64,000 bases of DNA from Burkholderiaceae bacterium (lineage in GTDB: Bacteria; Pseudomonadota; Gammaproteobacteria; Burkholderiales; Burkholderiaceae_E). Location: positions 29,411 to 93,410 of the forward strand of contig JAJTYR010000006.1 in assembly GCA_021463505.1 (NCBI GenBank), given 5' to 3'. A program made the position numbers and the translations under genes. The notes below the pieces were generated by a model. The model had not been told where the DNA came from. It worked only from the letters and a program-made list of their open reading frames with translations, and searched no databases. This document shows positions 30,798 to 38,487 of this stretch, one piece after another. Every line of letters begins with the position of its first letter. Within the stretch, counting starts at the first letter, position 1.

Positions 30798-31007
30798 TCA
30801 CCTGGTCTTGCGCCCGGCCGGCGAAGGCGCCGGCAGCGTCCCGAGGCTCGGATTGGCCCTGGGCGAGAGCACCCGGTGCATGCTCTCGCGGGGAATGCCG
30901 GCACACGAAGCGACGTTCGCCATGCCGCTGGCCTCGGCGAACGGTGGATCCTCGCGCAGCAGTTCGATGACGGCTGCATCGTGCTGGCGGGATGCGTGCC
31001 GGTTCAC
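30798..31007 (-). pseudogene. Truncated addiction-module antidote (HTH, HI1420-like) remnant
   Basis: From a GTG at 31007, preceded by a strong AAGGAGG ribosome binding site, the frame encodes 69 residues. The N-terminus (AAVIELLREDPPFAE) and the helix-turn-helix region (CAGIPRESMHRVLSPRANPSLG) resemble the chromosomal antidote partners of RelE-type toxins. About 30 residues that normally join these parts (the YLNAAL...ALRQVAEA region) are missing. The C-terminus is also replaced by a short Arg/Pro-rich tail. No toxin gene lies beside it. I call it a decayed antitoxin. Between the tRNA and this remnant, and from 31008 to 31118, I see no gene. Confidence 0.55.
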
Positions 31008-31118
31008 GGTCGGTTCCTCCTTGGCCAGCCGTGCCAGTACGCCACGGCGGTGTCGCTGTCGGCCCGCTGCCGGCGCTTGTCCCGGTCCACCGTGCGCAGC
31101 GGCGCGGCCGCGCCGACT

Positions 31119-31415
31119 TCAGCCGGGGAGTTTCGTATCCCGACCGCTGGTTCCGGCTTCGGGCCAGGCAATGCGCGCACACGCTTCGCACCACTTCGGG
31201 CTCTTCGGAAGCCCGGGATCGGCTGCGCTGCCCCAGGTCGAGAGCGGCATCGCCGTCGGCACGGTCGGCGCGTTGCAAAGTGCGCGCAGGATGTTGTTGC
31301 GGCGCGAGAGGTGGTATTCCCAGAAGCCCTGCGAGATCTCGGTGATGACGAGTTCGTTGCGTTCGGCTTCGGTGGTGGGCAACGGCACGCCCTTCATGGC
31401 GTCGAACAGGCTCAT
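31119..31415 (-). CDS. Small hypothetical protein with C-terminal CxxC, last gene of the cco operon
   Basis: I do not recognise this 98-residue protein. The ATG at 31415 has a good AGGAGAGGG ribosome binding site, and third codon positions are strongly G/C as in neighbouring genes, so it looks like a real gene. It has no signal peptide or membrane segment. Residues 20-60 are well ordered in character (VITEISQGFWEYHLSRRN), and a KWCEAC motif near residue 75 could bind metal or act as a dithiol. It starts 18 bases after the preceding small membrane-protein gene and runs in the same direction as ccoNOQP. A role linked to the oxidase is possible but inferred only from position; it could also belong to the disturbed tRNA region. 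Confidence 0.6.
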   Translation of the reverse strand: MSLFDAMKGVPLPTTEAERNELVITEISQGFWEYHLSRRNNILRALCNAPTVPTAMPLSTWGSAADPGLPKSPKWCEACARIAWPEAGTSGRDTKLPG

Positions 31416-31433
31416 GACCCTCTCCTGGATCCG

Positions 31434-31778
31434 TCAGGGTTGAACGACGTGGCCACCCGGGACGACGATACGCGGCGTCCGGTGGGTGTCGGCCGCACGT
31501 ACCTCGGCGGCCAGCCCGGCTCGACCATGGTCACGGCCTCCCGAGCCGGAAGGCGACGACCACGCCGGTTGCTGCGTCGGCACACCGAAGACCCGGCGGT
31601 GAGTGGGAACGGGCACGTCGTCGTAGCGCGCGCTGACGACGATCAACCCGATGCACCCGGCAATCGAAGCGGCGAACACCAGGGCGCCCAGCCAGACGAC
31701 CGGCTGCGAGGACCAGGAGCCACGGCGCGGCAGCCAGGAGCCGCGGCGCGACGGATCGCCCGGCGGATCACTGCGCAC
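31434..31778 (-). CDS. Small single-membrane-segment hypothetical protein downstream of ccoP
   Basis: From the GTG at 31778 this frame encodes 114 residues and overlaps the ccoP end by 11 bases; an ATG at 31799 is an alternative. The product has a basic N-terminus with a duplicated RRGSW element, one hydrophobic helix (VVWLGALVFAASIAGCIGLI, about residues 27-46) and a soluble tail. The layout resembles small FixH/CcoH-like or unnamed proteins often found after ccoP, but I cannot match it to a family. Codon quality falls in the last 40 codons, so the original C-terminus may have been altered. Confidence 0.5.
   Translation of the reverse strand: MRSDPPGDPSRRGSWLPRRGSWSSQPVVWLGALVFAASIAGCIGLIVVSARYDDVPVPTHRRVFGVPTQQPAWSSPSGSGGRDHGRAGLAAEVRAADTHRTPRIVVPGGHVVQP
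31713..31751. repeat. Imperfect 18-bp direct repeat, period 21
   Basis: Two near-identical 18-base units starting at 31713 and 31734 (CCAGGAGCCACGGCGCGG and CCAGGAGCCGCGGCGCGA) create the duplicated RRGSW in the small membrane protein. The spacing is a multiple of three, so the frame is kept. Confidence 0.7.
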
Positions 31779-32667
31779 GGTGCGACAGGTGATGGACATA
31801 GCCGGTCAGCAGGTGAATGTCGGCGTCGGACAGGCGTGAGCGCCACGCCGGCATCTGCCCGCTGCGACCGTCACGGATCGACGTTTCGATCGCCGCCGGC
31901 GCACCCCCGTAGAGCCAGATGCGGTCGGTGAGATTCGGTGCGCCCAGTTGGGGATTGCCGGTTCCTTCGGGCCCGTGGCAGGCGCTGCAGGTCGTCTTGA
32001 AGACCGGCTCGCCCACCGCCGCGATCGCCGCATCGTGCGTCTGGCCGGACAGCCCCAGCACGTACTGGGTGAGACCCTTCACGGTCGCGTCGCCCAGCGC
32101 GTTCCACGGCGGCATCACGCCTGTGCGACCGTCGCGAATCGATGTCGCGATGTCCTGGGCCGTGTTGCCGTAGAGCGCGTCGCTGTCGGCCAGGCTCGGG
32201 GCACCGAGCAGCACGTTGCCGAGACCCGCCCGGCCGTGGCAGGCCGCGCAATTGTCGACGAACAGGCGCTCGCCGAGCTGGAGCGCCTGCGCGTCGCCGG
32301 CGAGCGCCTCGACGCTCATCGTGCCGAGGCGCGCGAGCACGGGGTCGAGTCGCGCGGCATTGGCGGCCGTGGCAGCGGCGAGCTCCTTCCCGGACGTCCA
32401 GCCGAGCACCCCCGGAGAGTTGCCGAAGCCCGGATACAGGACGAAGTAGGCGACAGCGATGAGATACATCGCCAGCGACGTGACGATCCACCAGCCGGGC
32501 AGGCGGTTCATGCCCTCGCGCAGCGTACCGTTGGCCCAGACGTGGCCGGTCGTGCCGTCGGGCAGCAGCGGCACCCTGGCGCGCGGTGCCCACAGGAACA
32601 GGAAGAACGTCAGCCCGAAATTGACGACGATCAGACCGACGACCCACCAGGACCAGCCGCTGCTCAT
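31768..32667 (-). CDS. ccoP: Cytochrome c oxidase cbb3-type, diheme subunit CcoP
   Basis: CcoP passes electrons from cytochrome c to the CcoN catalytic subunit of the high-affinity cbb3 oxidase. The 299-residue protein has two N-terminal membrane segments (about 9-27 and 58-79), the longer of the two known CcoP architectures. Two class I cytochrome c domains follow, with heme-binding CAACH (Cys140, Cys143, His144) and CSACH (Cys227, Cys230, His231). It contains the GMNRLPGWW segment usual between the two helices. Its ATG overlaps the ccoQ stop by four bases. Confidence 0.96.
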   Translation of the reverse strand: MSSGWSWWVVGLIVVNFGLTFFLFLWAPRARVPLLPDGTTGHVWANGTLREGMNRLPGWWIVTSLAMYLIAVAYFVLYPGFGNSPGVLGWTSGKELAAATAANAARLDPVLARLGTMSVEALAGDAQALQLGERLFVDNCAACHGRAGLGNVLLGAPSLADSDALYGNTAQDIATSIRDGRTGVMPPWNALGDATVKGLTQYVLGLSGQTHDAAIAAVGEPVFKTTCSACHGPEGTGNPQLGAPNLTDRIWLYGGAPAAIETSIRDGRSGQMPAWRSRLSDADIHLLTGYVHHLSHRAQ

Positions 32668-32858
32668 CGGCGCTCCTCCGCGTCGGTGGATGGAATCGAA
32701 ACGCCCGGCCGGGCGCCACGGTCTTGCATCGGCAGGCGCGCCAGCCTGCCGAACGCCTGCCGATGACGAGGCAGCCAGGCCCACACCCAGACGCCGATGA
32801 ATGCCGCCATCAGCAGCAGCGTGAAGACCCCGACGAGGTGACCCCAGACCGGACTCAC
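32664..32858 (-). CDS. ccoQ: Cytochrome oxidase small subunit CcoQ (FixQ)
   Basis: This is a 64-residue single-membrane-segment protein (helix about residues 8-29, GVFTLLLMAAFIGVWVWAW) with a basic cytoplasmic tail. It lies in the position of CcoQ, which stabilises the cbb3 complex. The start is GTG at 32858, overlapping the ccoO stop by four bases; its own stop overlaps ccoP by four bases. The tail is longer than in minimal CcoQ proteins. Identification rests on size, topology and place in the operon. Confidence 0.88.
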   Translation of the reverse strand: MSPVWGHLVGVFTLLLMAAFIGVWVWAWLPRHRQAFGRLARLPMQDRGARPGVSIPSTDAEERR

Positions 32859-33520
32859 GGCGACCGCTCCGCGAGCGACACCGCAGCAGCGGCCGCAGCC
32901 CTGGCCGGCTCCGGTTCGCTGGCCGCACCGAGGCCCTGCAGGTAGGCCACCAGCGCATCGAGTTCGGTCTTGTCCTGGAGCGCCGCCGCGGCGCCGGCGA
33001 TGTCGGCATCGGTGTACGGGTCGCCGAGCTTGCGCAGCGTACGCATCCGTCCCGCAATCCCGGCACCGTCGATGCCGGCGGTCGCGAGCCACGGATAACC
33101 GGGCATGTTCGACTCCGGCACGAGGGCACGCGGATCCACCAGGTGCATGCGCTGCCAGTCGTCGGAGTACTTGCCGCCCACGCGGGCCAGGTCCGGGCCG
33201 GTGCGCTTGGAGCCCCACTGGAACGGACGGTCGTAGACCGACTCCTCGGCCGTGGAGAAGCGCCCGTAACGTTGCGTTTCGAAGCGCAGCGCGCGGATCA
33301 TCTGCGAGTGGCAGAGGTAGCAGCCTTCGCGCACGTAGATGTCGCGGCCCGCGAGTCGCAGTGGCTCGTAGGGCTTGATGTGGGCGGGCGGCCGGACGTT
33401 GCGCGCCTCGACGAACAGCGGCAGGACTTCGGCAAGACCCCCGAGCGACACCATCACGGCAGTCAGGATGCCGAGCGTCCACGCGTGCTTTTCGATGAAC
33501 TCGAAGTGCCGGTAGGCCAT
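32855..33520 (-). CDS. ccoO: Cytochrome c oxidase cbb3-type, monoheme subunit CcoO
   Basis: CcoO is the membrane-anchored monoheme cytochrome c subunit of cbb3 oxidase. The 221-residue protein has one N-terminal membrane helix (about 14-36) and the heme motif CYLCH at residues 67-71, within the typical REGCYLCHSQMIRAL block. The distal Met ligand is probably in ESNMPGYPWL. It is 9 bases after ccoN and overlaps ccoQ. A C-terminal Ala/Glu-rich tail is variable. Confidence 0.96.
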   Translation of the reverse strand: MAYRHFEFIEKHAWTLGILTAVMVSLGGLAEVLPLFVEARNVRPPAHIKPYEPLRLAGRDIYVREGCYLCHSQMIRALRFETQRYGRFSTAEESVYDRPFQWGSKRTGPDLARVGGKYSDDWQRMHLVDPRALVPESNMPGYPWLATAGIDGAGIAGRMRTLRKLGDPYTDADIAGAAAALQDKTELDALVAYLQGLGAASEPEPARAAAAAAVSLAERSP

Positions 33521-33529
33521 GAGCGTTCC

Positions 33530-34996
33530 TCAACCGGCAGCCGGAAGCGGCGCCGGGATCTGTTGCGACACCGGCTCGGGCACCGGCACCGGTATCGGCC
33601 GGATCAGCTTCCTGCGCGCGTCCGCGGCCGTGTGCCAGAGGTTCCAGGCCATCACCCACATGCCGAGCCAGATCAGGACGCCGCCGAACCAGCGCACGAT
33701 GTACAGCGGCTTGATGGCCAGCAGGCTGTCGATGAACGCGTAGGTGAGCGAGCCGTCGGGCCCGGTGGCACGCCACATCATGCCTTCGGTGACGCCGGCG
33801 ATCCACATCGCGATCACGTACAGCAGCGTGCCGCCGGTGTGCAGCCAGAAGTGCAGGTCCATGGCTTTGTGCGAGTGCATCGCGGGGCGGCCGAGCGCAC
33901 GCGGCGCCATCGCGTACAGCGAGCCGATCGTGATCATGGCGACCCAGCCGAGCGAACCGGAGTGCACGTGCGCAATCGTCCAGTCGGTGTAGTGCGACAG
34001 CGAGTTGACGGTCTTGATCGCCATCATCGAGCCTTCGAAGGTCGAAGCGGCGTAGAACACCAGCGCGATCACCATGAACTTCGCCGCCGGATCGGTCTTC
34101 AGGCGGTGCCACGAGCCGTTGAAGGTGAACAGGCCGTTCGCGGCGGAACCCCAGCTCGGCATCAGCAGCACGAGAGAGAACGCCATGCCGACCGACTGCA
34201 CCCAGTCGGGCAGCGCGGTGTACATCAGGTGGTGCGAACCGGCCCACATGTAGATCGAGATCAGGGCCCAGAAGTTGACGATCGAGAAGCGGTAACTCCA
34301 CAGCGGCTGCCGGGCCTGGCGCGGCACGAAGTAGTACATCATCCCGAGGAAGCCGGCCGTCAGGAAGAAGGCCACCGCATTGTGGCCGTACCACCACTGG
34401 GTCATCGCGTCGGCGACACCGGAATAGATCGGGTACGACTTGGTCAGCGACGCCGGAAGCGCCAGGTTGTTGACGACGTGCAGCAGGCCGACCGCGATGA
34501 TGAACGCGCCGTAGTACCAGTTCGCGACGTAGATGTGCTGGATGCGCCGGCGCGCCAGCGTGGCGAAGAACACCACGCCGAAGCTGACCCAGACGATCGT
34601 CATCAGGATGTCGATGAACCACTCGGGCTCGGCGTATTCCTTGCTCTGCGTGATGCCGAACGGCATCGTCGCCATCGCGAGCACGCAGGTGAGTTGCCAG
34701 CCCCAGAACGTGAACTCCGCCAGCCGTCCGGCCGCGAGCCGCGCGTGGCCGGTGCGTTGCACGACGTAGTAACAGGTGCCCATCAGCGCCGAGCCGCCGA
34801 AGGCGAAGATCACGCCGAACGTGTGGTCCGGCCGGATCCGGCTGAAGGTCATCCACGGGATACCGAAGTTCAGTCCCGGCCAGGCGAGTTCGGCCGCCGC
34901 GTACATCCCGAGCAGCATGCCGACGATGCCCCACACCGCCGACGCCAGCAGGAACAGGCGCACGACGTGGTCGTTGTAGTACTCGATGTCCGTCAT
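33530..34996 (-). CDS. ccoN: Cytochrome c oxidase cbb3-type, catalytic subunit CcoN
   Basis: CcoN is the catalytic heme-copper subunit that reduces oxygen at low concentration and pumps protons. The 488-residue product has about twelve hydrophobic segments. Conserved histidine-containing segments are visible in [20 protein letters not shown] (CuB and cross-linked Tyr region), [10 protein letters not shown] and [13 protein letters not shown]. The ATG at 34996 starts [15 protein letters not shown]; the frame continues upstream without similarity. I looked for an FNR/Anr box (TTGAT-N4-ATCAA) upstream and saw none. It leads the ccoNOQP operon. Confidence 0.96.
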   Translation of the reverse strand: MTDIEYYNDHVVRLFLLASAVWGIVGMLLGMYAAAELAWPGLNFGIPWMTFSRIRPDHTFGVIFAFGGSALMGTCYYVVQRTGHARLAAGRLAEFTFWGWQLTCVLAMATMPFGITQSKEYAEPEWFIDILMTIVWVSFGVVFFATLARRRIQHIYVANWYYGAFIIAVGLLHVVNNLALPASLTKSYPIYSGVADAMTQWWYGHNAVAFFLTAGFLGMMYYFVPRQARQPLWSYRFSIVNFWALISIYMWAGSHHLMYTALPDWVQSVGMAFSLVLLMPSWGSAANGLFTFNGSWHRLKTDPAAKFMVIALVFYAASTFEGSMMAIKTVNSLSHYTDWTIAHVHSGSLGWVAMITIGSLYAMAPRALGRPAMHSHKAMDLHFWLHTGGTLLYVIAMWIAGVTEGMMWRATGPDGSLTYAFIDSLLAIKPLYIVRWFGGVLIWLGMWVMAWNLWHTAADARRKLIRPIPVPVPEPVSQQIPAPLPAAG

Positions 34997-35429
34997 CGCG
35001 GTTCCCGGAGACGATGGCTGCGCTCGTTGCGGCACGACAGGGCGACTGGATGGGCCGATGGTACCTTCCGGCCGGGCTTCGCCGCGGCCTGCCGGCAGTC
35101 TAATGTCAGGAATCCCCGGAACCGTATTTCCCGGCCCTGCGGTAGTGGCGATGAGCCTGGCGTCGGCGAGCCGCACCACGGGCGCGAAGTGAAAGCGCGT
35201 GCCCCACCGATTGGCGTTCGACCGAGTGGCTGTGCAGCCGTTGCGGCGCGCACGGGCCACGCAGGGAATGCGTTTCCCGCAAGTCGACTGTGCTAGTCTC
35301 CACGCAGCCCTCGCACGCCAATCCGCACTGCGCCACCTCGTCGCCGGCTTCGACGTTGCGCCGCCAGCCGGCGTCCCTGGCGGATGCGAGCGGTGAAGCG
35401 GCTGCCCGAGACGAGCGAGCCGACCGCGA
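34997..35429. other. Gene-free divergent region between ccoN and the M23 peptidase gene
   Basis: This 433-base stretch should hold the promoters of both flanking genes. A weak minus-strand TTAGAC-like -10 (near 35098-35105) may serve ccoN, and a plus-strand TAGTCT (35293-35298) may serve the peptidase gene. Open frames here lack similarity and start signals. I see no RNA gene, repeat or recognisable regulator box. Confidence 0.5.
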
Positions 35430-36335
35430 ATGCAACTGTCACGAATCCTGTCCCGGATCGCACTGCTGGCGATCACCACCCTGTTCGCGATGCACACCGC
35501 GGCGCTCGAGTTGCCGCAGCATCGCAGCGTGCCCGGCGGCGTGGCGGTCATCGACCTCGGCGCGTCGGCCGAGCCGCCGCGCGTGACGCTCGGCACGATC
35601 CCGGTGCTGGTCATCGGCGATCCGTCGCGATGGACGGCGATCGTGGGCATCGGGCTGGGCGTGGAACCCGGTACGCGCCACGTGACGGTTCGCCGCGCGG
35701 GCGAAACCGCAGTTCCGCTACCCTTCGTGATCGATCCGGTCCGCTACGCCGAACAGCGGCTCCGGGTGCCACCCGGCAAGGTCGACCTGTCGGCCGAAGA
35801 CCTCGCCCGTTACGAACGCGAACGCACGCATCTGGCCGCCGTGGCGGCCACGCACAGCGATGCGCTCCCGCAGGCACTGAGACTGCGCCAGCCCACGGCC
35901 GGGCAGCGCTCCAGCTCCTTCGGGCTGCGCCGTGTGTTCAATGGCCAGCCGCGCAATCCGCACAGCGGCATGGACATCGCGGCCGCGACCGGCGCCCCGG
36001 TCGTGGCGGCGGCCGCCGGCCGCGTGATCGACACCGGCGACTACTTCTTCAACGGCAAGACCATCTGGCTCGATCACGGCAGTGGCCTGCTGACGATGTA
36101 TTGCCACCTCGATGCGATCGCGGTGAACCCCGGCGACGTCGTTGGCGTCGGCGAGCACATCGGCGCGGTCGGGGCCACCGGCCGCGTGACCGGGCCGCAC
36201 CTGCACTGGTCGGTCAGCCTGAATCGCGCGATGGTCGATCCGGCACTGTTCCTCGACGGCACCCCTGGCGGCACCCCTGACGGCACCCCTGACGGCACCC
36301 CTGACGGCAGCACCGACGGCGGCTCCGCACGGTAG
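35430..36335 (+). CDS. M23 family metallopeptidase (LytM domain)
   Basis: This is a secreted zinc endopeptidase-like protein of 301 residues, expected to act on peptidoglycan in the periplasm. A signal peptide covers about residues 1-25 ([20 protein letters not shown]). An N-terminal immunoglobulin-like region is followed by the LytM domain with the H-x3-D motif in PHSGMDIAA (His178, Asp182) and the HxH motif in GPHLHWSV (His257, His259), so the active-site residues are complete. The C-terminal 25 residues are a low-complexity GTPDGTPDG tail encoded by a 12-bp tandem repeat. Its gene neighbourhood gives no further hint. Confidence 0.92.
   Translation: MQLSRILSRIALLAITTLFAMHTAALELPQHRSVPGGVAVIDLGASAEPPRVTLGTIPVLVIGDPSRWTAIVGIGLGVEPGTRHVTVRRAGETAVPLPFVIDPVRYAEQRLRVPPGKVDLSAEDLARYERERTHLAAVAATHSDALPQALRLRQPTAGQRSSSFGLRRVFNGQPRNPHSGMDIAAATGAPVVAAAAGRVIDTGDYFFNGKTIWLDHGSGLLTMYCHLDAIAVNPGDVVGVGEHIGAVGATGRVTGPHLHWSVSLNRAMVDPALFLDGTPGGTPDGTPDGTPDGSTDGGSAR
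36255..36302 (+). repeat. 12-bp tandem repeat, four units, in the 3' end of the M23 gene
   Basis: Four head-to-tail units of GACGGCACCCCT (the second has GGC for GAC) encode Asp-Gly-Thr-Pro repeats. A degenerate fifth unit follows. The unit is a multiple of three, so copy-number change would lengthen or shorten the tail without a frameshift. Confidence 0.9.
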
Positions 36336-36391
36336 CGCCATTCGGGAGTTGCGCGCCTGCATTGCGCCGGCACCCGTTGCAGTGCGCCGCA

Positions 36392-37075
36392 TCAGGGCTG
36401 CGCGGGTGCTGTCCGCTCGATCAGCTGCGACCCCTCGTTGCGCGCCTGGCTCACCGCGACGGACACTGCCCACGCCTGCATGCCCTCGGGCGGCGCCGGC
36501 TGCAGCAGCGGCCGGAGCTCCGGCAATGGTGTCTGCGGATCGAGCCAGCGGCGCCAGCTTTCGCGCGCCAGAATCACCGGCATCCGGTCGTGAATCGGCG
36601 CCATCAGTGCATTGGCGTCGGTGGTCACGATGCAGGTCGTGTACAGCGGCGCCTCGCGCGGCCCCCAACGCTGCATCAGTCCCGCGAACGCGAAGAACGG
36701 CCCGTCGGTCGGCGAAACGTACCACGGCTGCTTGCGCCCCTTCGGCGTCGCGCGCGCCTGCCACTCGTAGAAGCCATTGGCCGGAATCAGGCAGCGGCGT
36801 GACCTGAACGCCGAGCGGAAGGCCGGTCGGGTCTCCACCGTCTCGGCGCGCGCGTTGTTCAGTCCGGCGCCGGGCGACGGATCCTTCGCCCAGGCCGGAA
36901 CCAGACCCCAGCGCATCACCCGCGCGATCCGCTCGCCACTGGTGCCGCGCAGCACGACCAGGACGTCGGCGCCCGGCGCGACGTTGTATCGCGGCGGCAG
37001 GCGCGGCACGTCGCGCAGGTCGAAGGCCTCGATCAGCGAATCGTCGGGACCGTAGAGAACGTAGCGCCCGCACAT
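36392..37075 (-). CDS. SOS response-associated peptidase (SRAP/YedK family)
   Basis: YedK/HMCES proteins form a stable thiazolidine cross-link with abasic sites in single-stranded DNA and protect them. The 227-residue protein begins MCGRY, in which Cys2 becomes N-terminal and is the catalytic residue. Other family motifs are RYNVAPGADV, MRWGLVPAWAKD, NARAETV (active-site Asn and Glu), CLIPANGFYEW and PIHDRMPVIL with its conserved His. It converges with the M23 gene. No LexA-type box is evident upstream. Confidence 0.94.
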   Translation of the reverse strand: MCGRYVLYGPDDSLIEAFDLRDVPRLPPRYNVAPGADVLVVLRGTSGERIARVMRWGLVPAWAKDPSPGAGLNNARAETVETRPAFRSAFRSRRCLIPANGFYEWQARATPKGRKQPWYVSPTDGPFFAFAGLMQRWGPREAPLYTTCIVTTDANALMAPIHDRMPVILARESWRRWLDPQTPLPELRPLLQPAPPEGMQAWAVSVAVSQARNEGSQLIERTAPAQP

Positions 37076-37257
37076 CTGCGCAGTCTATGCGCTCGCACGG
37101 CCCCGACCGTCGAGCCCCGGACGTCGGCCGCCAGTCGGCCGACGTGGCATCGACGGCCGGACGAACAGCGCCGACGGTCGTCCACGCCAGGCGGTGATCG
37201 TCACAATCGATGCCGAACGAGCCGCCCCCGGCGCGCCCGAAACGGAGAGAACGACCC

Positions 37258-37812
37258 ATGAAGAGATCCATGATCACCGCCATCGTGGTTGGTGGCGCGG
37301 CCGCCCTGTCGGTCGGCGCCCTTGCGGGCTACAGGACCGCCACCGGGCCTGCGCACGCCGAAGTCGTCACGGTCACGCCGGTCAGGCACGTCGAGAAGCG
37401 GCAGGAACAGCAATGCACGACAGTGCCGGTCACGCACCGGCGCGAGGTGAAGGACGAGCACCGGATCGCCGGCACCGCGGCAGGCGCGATCCTCGGCGGT
37501 GTCGTCGGCAACCAGATCGGTGGCGGCCGCGGCAGGGACCTCGCGACCGTCGTCGGCGCGGTCGGCGGCGGCTACGCCGGCAATCGCATCCAGAAGGGCA
37601 TGCAGGAGCGCGACACGTACACGACGCACGAAGAGCGTTGCACAACCGTGGAGCGCCCGGTCGAGCGAGTGATCGGCTACGACGTGAAGTACACGCTGAA
37701 CGGCCGGACCGATTCGGTGCGCATGGCGCACGCGCCCGGGGACCGGATTCCGGTGCGGGACGGCAGGCTCGTCCTCGACGCACCGCAGGCTGCGGCCGCC
37801 GGCGTGCACTGA
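37258..37812 (+). CDS. Glycine-zipper 2TM domain outer-membrane/periplasmic protein
   Basis: This is a 184-residue protein with an N-terminal membrane or signal helix (about 5-25). Its central glycine-zipper segment, including GTAAGAILGGVVGNQIGGG and GAVGGGYAGNRIQKGM (about residues 77-115), is typical of the SlyB/Rick_17kDa-type family. Two cysteines flank it (QQCTTVP and ERCTTVE), suggesting a disulfide. The C-terminal strand region has GYDVKYTLNGR. The ATG at 37258 has GGAGAGA upstream and is preferred to an ATG at 37210. Members are envelope proteins of uncertain function; this one lacks a clear lipobox. Confidence 0.82.
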   Translation: MKRSMITAIVVGGAAALSVGALAGYRTATGPAHAEVVTVTPVRHVEKRQEQQCTTVPVTHRREVKDEHRIAGTAAGAILGGVVGNQIGGGRGRDLATVVGAVGGGYAGNRIQKGMQERDTYTTHEERCTTVERPVERVIGYDVKYTLNGRTDSVRMAHAPGDRIPVRDGRLVLDAPQAAAAGVH

Positions 37813-37923
37813 CGCGCGATCGGCGGCGCGGCGCGCAAGGCGGCCACCCCGGAGCGATTGCCCGCCCGCGCGCACGATCGTCCCGGTGTCTTGATGCATG
37901 ACAAGTCGGGCGATCGATTGCCC

Positions 37924-37951
37924 TTGCAGGCGCGCGGCCTGCTCGTAAGAT
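37924..37951 (+). promoter_or_regulatory. Candidate promoter of the MaoC-like gene
   Basis: TTGCAG (37924-37929) and TAAGAT (37946-37951) are separated by 16 bases, a plausible sigma-70 promoter 67 bases before the MaoC-like start in an otherwise empty 205-base gap. Confidence 0.45.
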
Positions 37952-38017
37952 CGATGGCCTGTTCACGCACGGCACGTGCCGCGGGCAAGGCTCCCCGAGG
38001 CCGGCAAGGAGCGACCG

Positions 38018-38473
38018 ATGACCGAGCGCTGGTTCGAAGACTACCTGCCCGGCACGGTGCACGAACTCGGCACCGTCACGGTGGACGAGGCCGAGGTGCT
38101 GGAGTTCGCGCGCCGCTTCGATCCGCAGCCGATCCACACCGATCCCGGGTTCGCGGCGCGCGGCCCCTTCGGCGGCATCATTGCCAGCGGCTGGCACACC
38201 TGCAGCCTGATGATGCAGCGCTACGCGGTCGACTACCTGTCGCCGGCTTCGAGCCTGGCCTCCCCCGGCATGGATGAACTGCGCTGGCTGCAGCCGGTGC
38301 GCCCCGGCGATGCGCTGGCCGTGCGGGTCACGATCGAGAGTGCGCGCGCGTCGGACTCGAAGCCCGACCGCGGTGTGGTGCGCTCGCTGATCGAGGTGCT
38401 CAACCAGCGCGGCGAGCCGGTGATGACGATGCGCGCGGTCAACATGATCGCGCGCAGGCCACGCGGCACCTGA
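38018..38473 (+). CDS. MaoC family dehydratase
   Basis: This is a 151-residue single hotdog-fold enzyme of the (R)-specific enoyl-CoA hydratase type. The hydratase motif contains Asp35 and His40 in RRFDPQPIHTD, and FGGIIASGWHTCSLMM forms the following conserved block. An AAGGAG ribosome binding site precedes the ATG at 38018. The usual function is hydration of short-chain enoyl-CoA, for example in fatty-acid or amino-acid breakdown, but no partner gene is nearby. It converges with the cardiolipin-synthase-type gene with 14 bases between them. Confidence 0.9.
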   Translation: MTERWFEDYLPGTVHELGTVTVDEAEVLEFARRFDPQPIHTDPGFAARGPFGGIIASGWHTCSLMMQRYAVDYLSPASSLASPGMDELRWLQPVRPGDALAVRVTIESARASDSKPDRGVVRSLIEVLNQRGEPVMTMRAVNMIARRPRGT

Positions 38474-38487
38474 CACAAGGGCGCCAG

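Noticed and set aside
30509..31278. Minus-strand frames running through the tRNA, ending in residues such as GLKVRCSTS or IKSPLLYQLS, and a plus-strand frame starting VTGSNPVRP
   Set aside because: These are translations of the tRNA-Lys gene itself or its complement, a common false annotation; the rest is Arg-rich shadow sequence.
30503..35000. A second copy of the tRNA-Lys 3' end marking the far side of an integrated island
   Set aside because: I saw no repeat of the T-arm and acceptor sequence elsewhere in the window and no integrase gene, so an intact island is not supported.
33143..35296. A 717-residue plus-strand frame opposite ccoNOQ
   Set aside because: His/Arg-rich shadow of the oxidase genes; no recognisable motif and no start signal.
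34997..35429. Possible FNR/Anr box or small gene upstream of ccoN
   Set aside because: No TTGAT-N4-ATCAA-like sequence seen, and the open frames here lack start signals and domain character.
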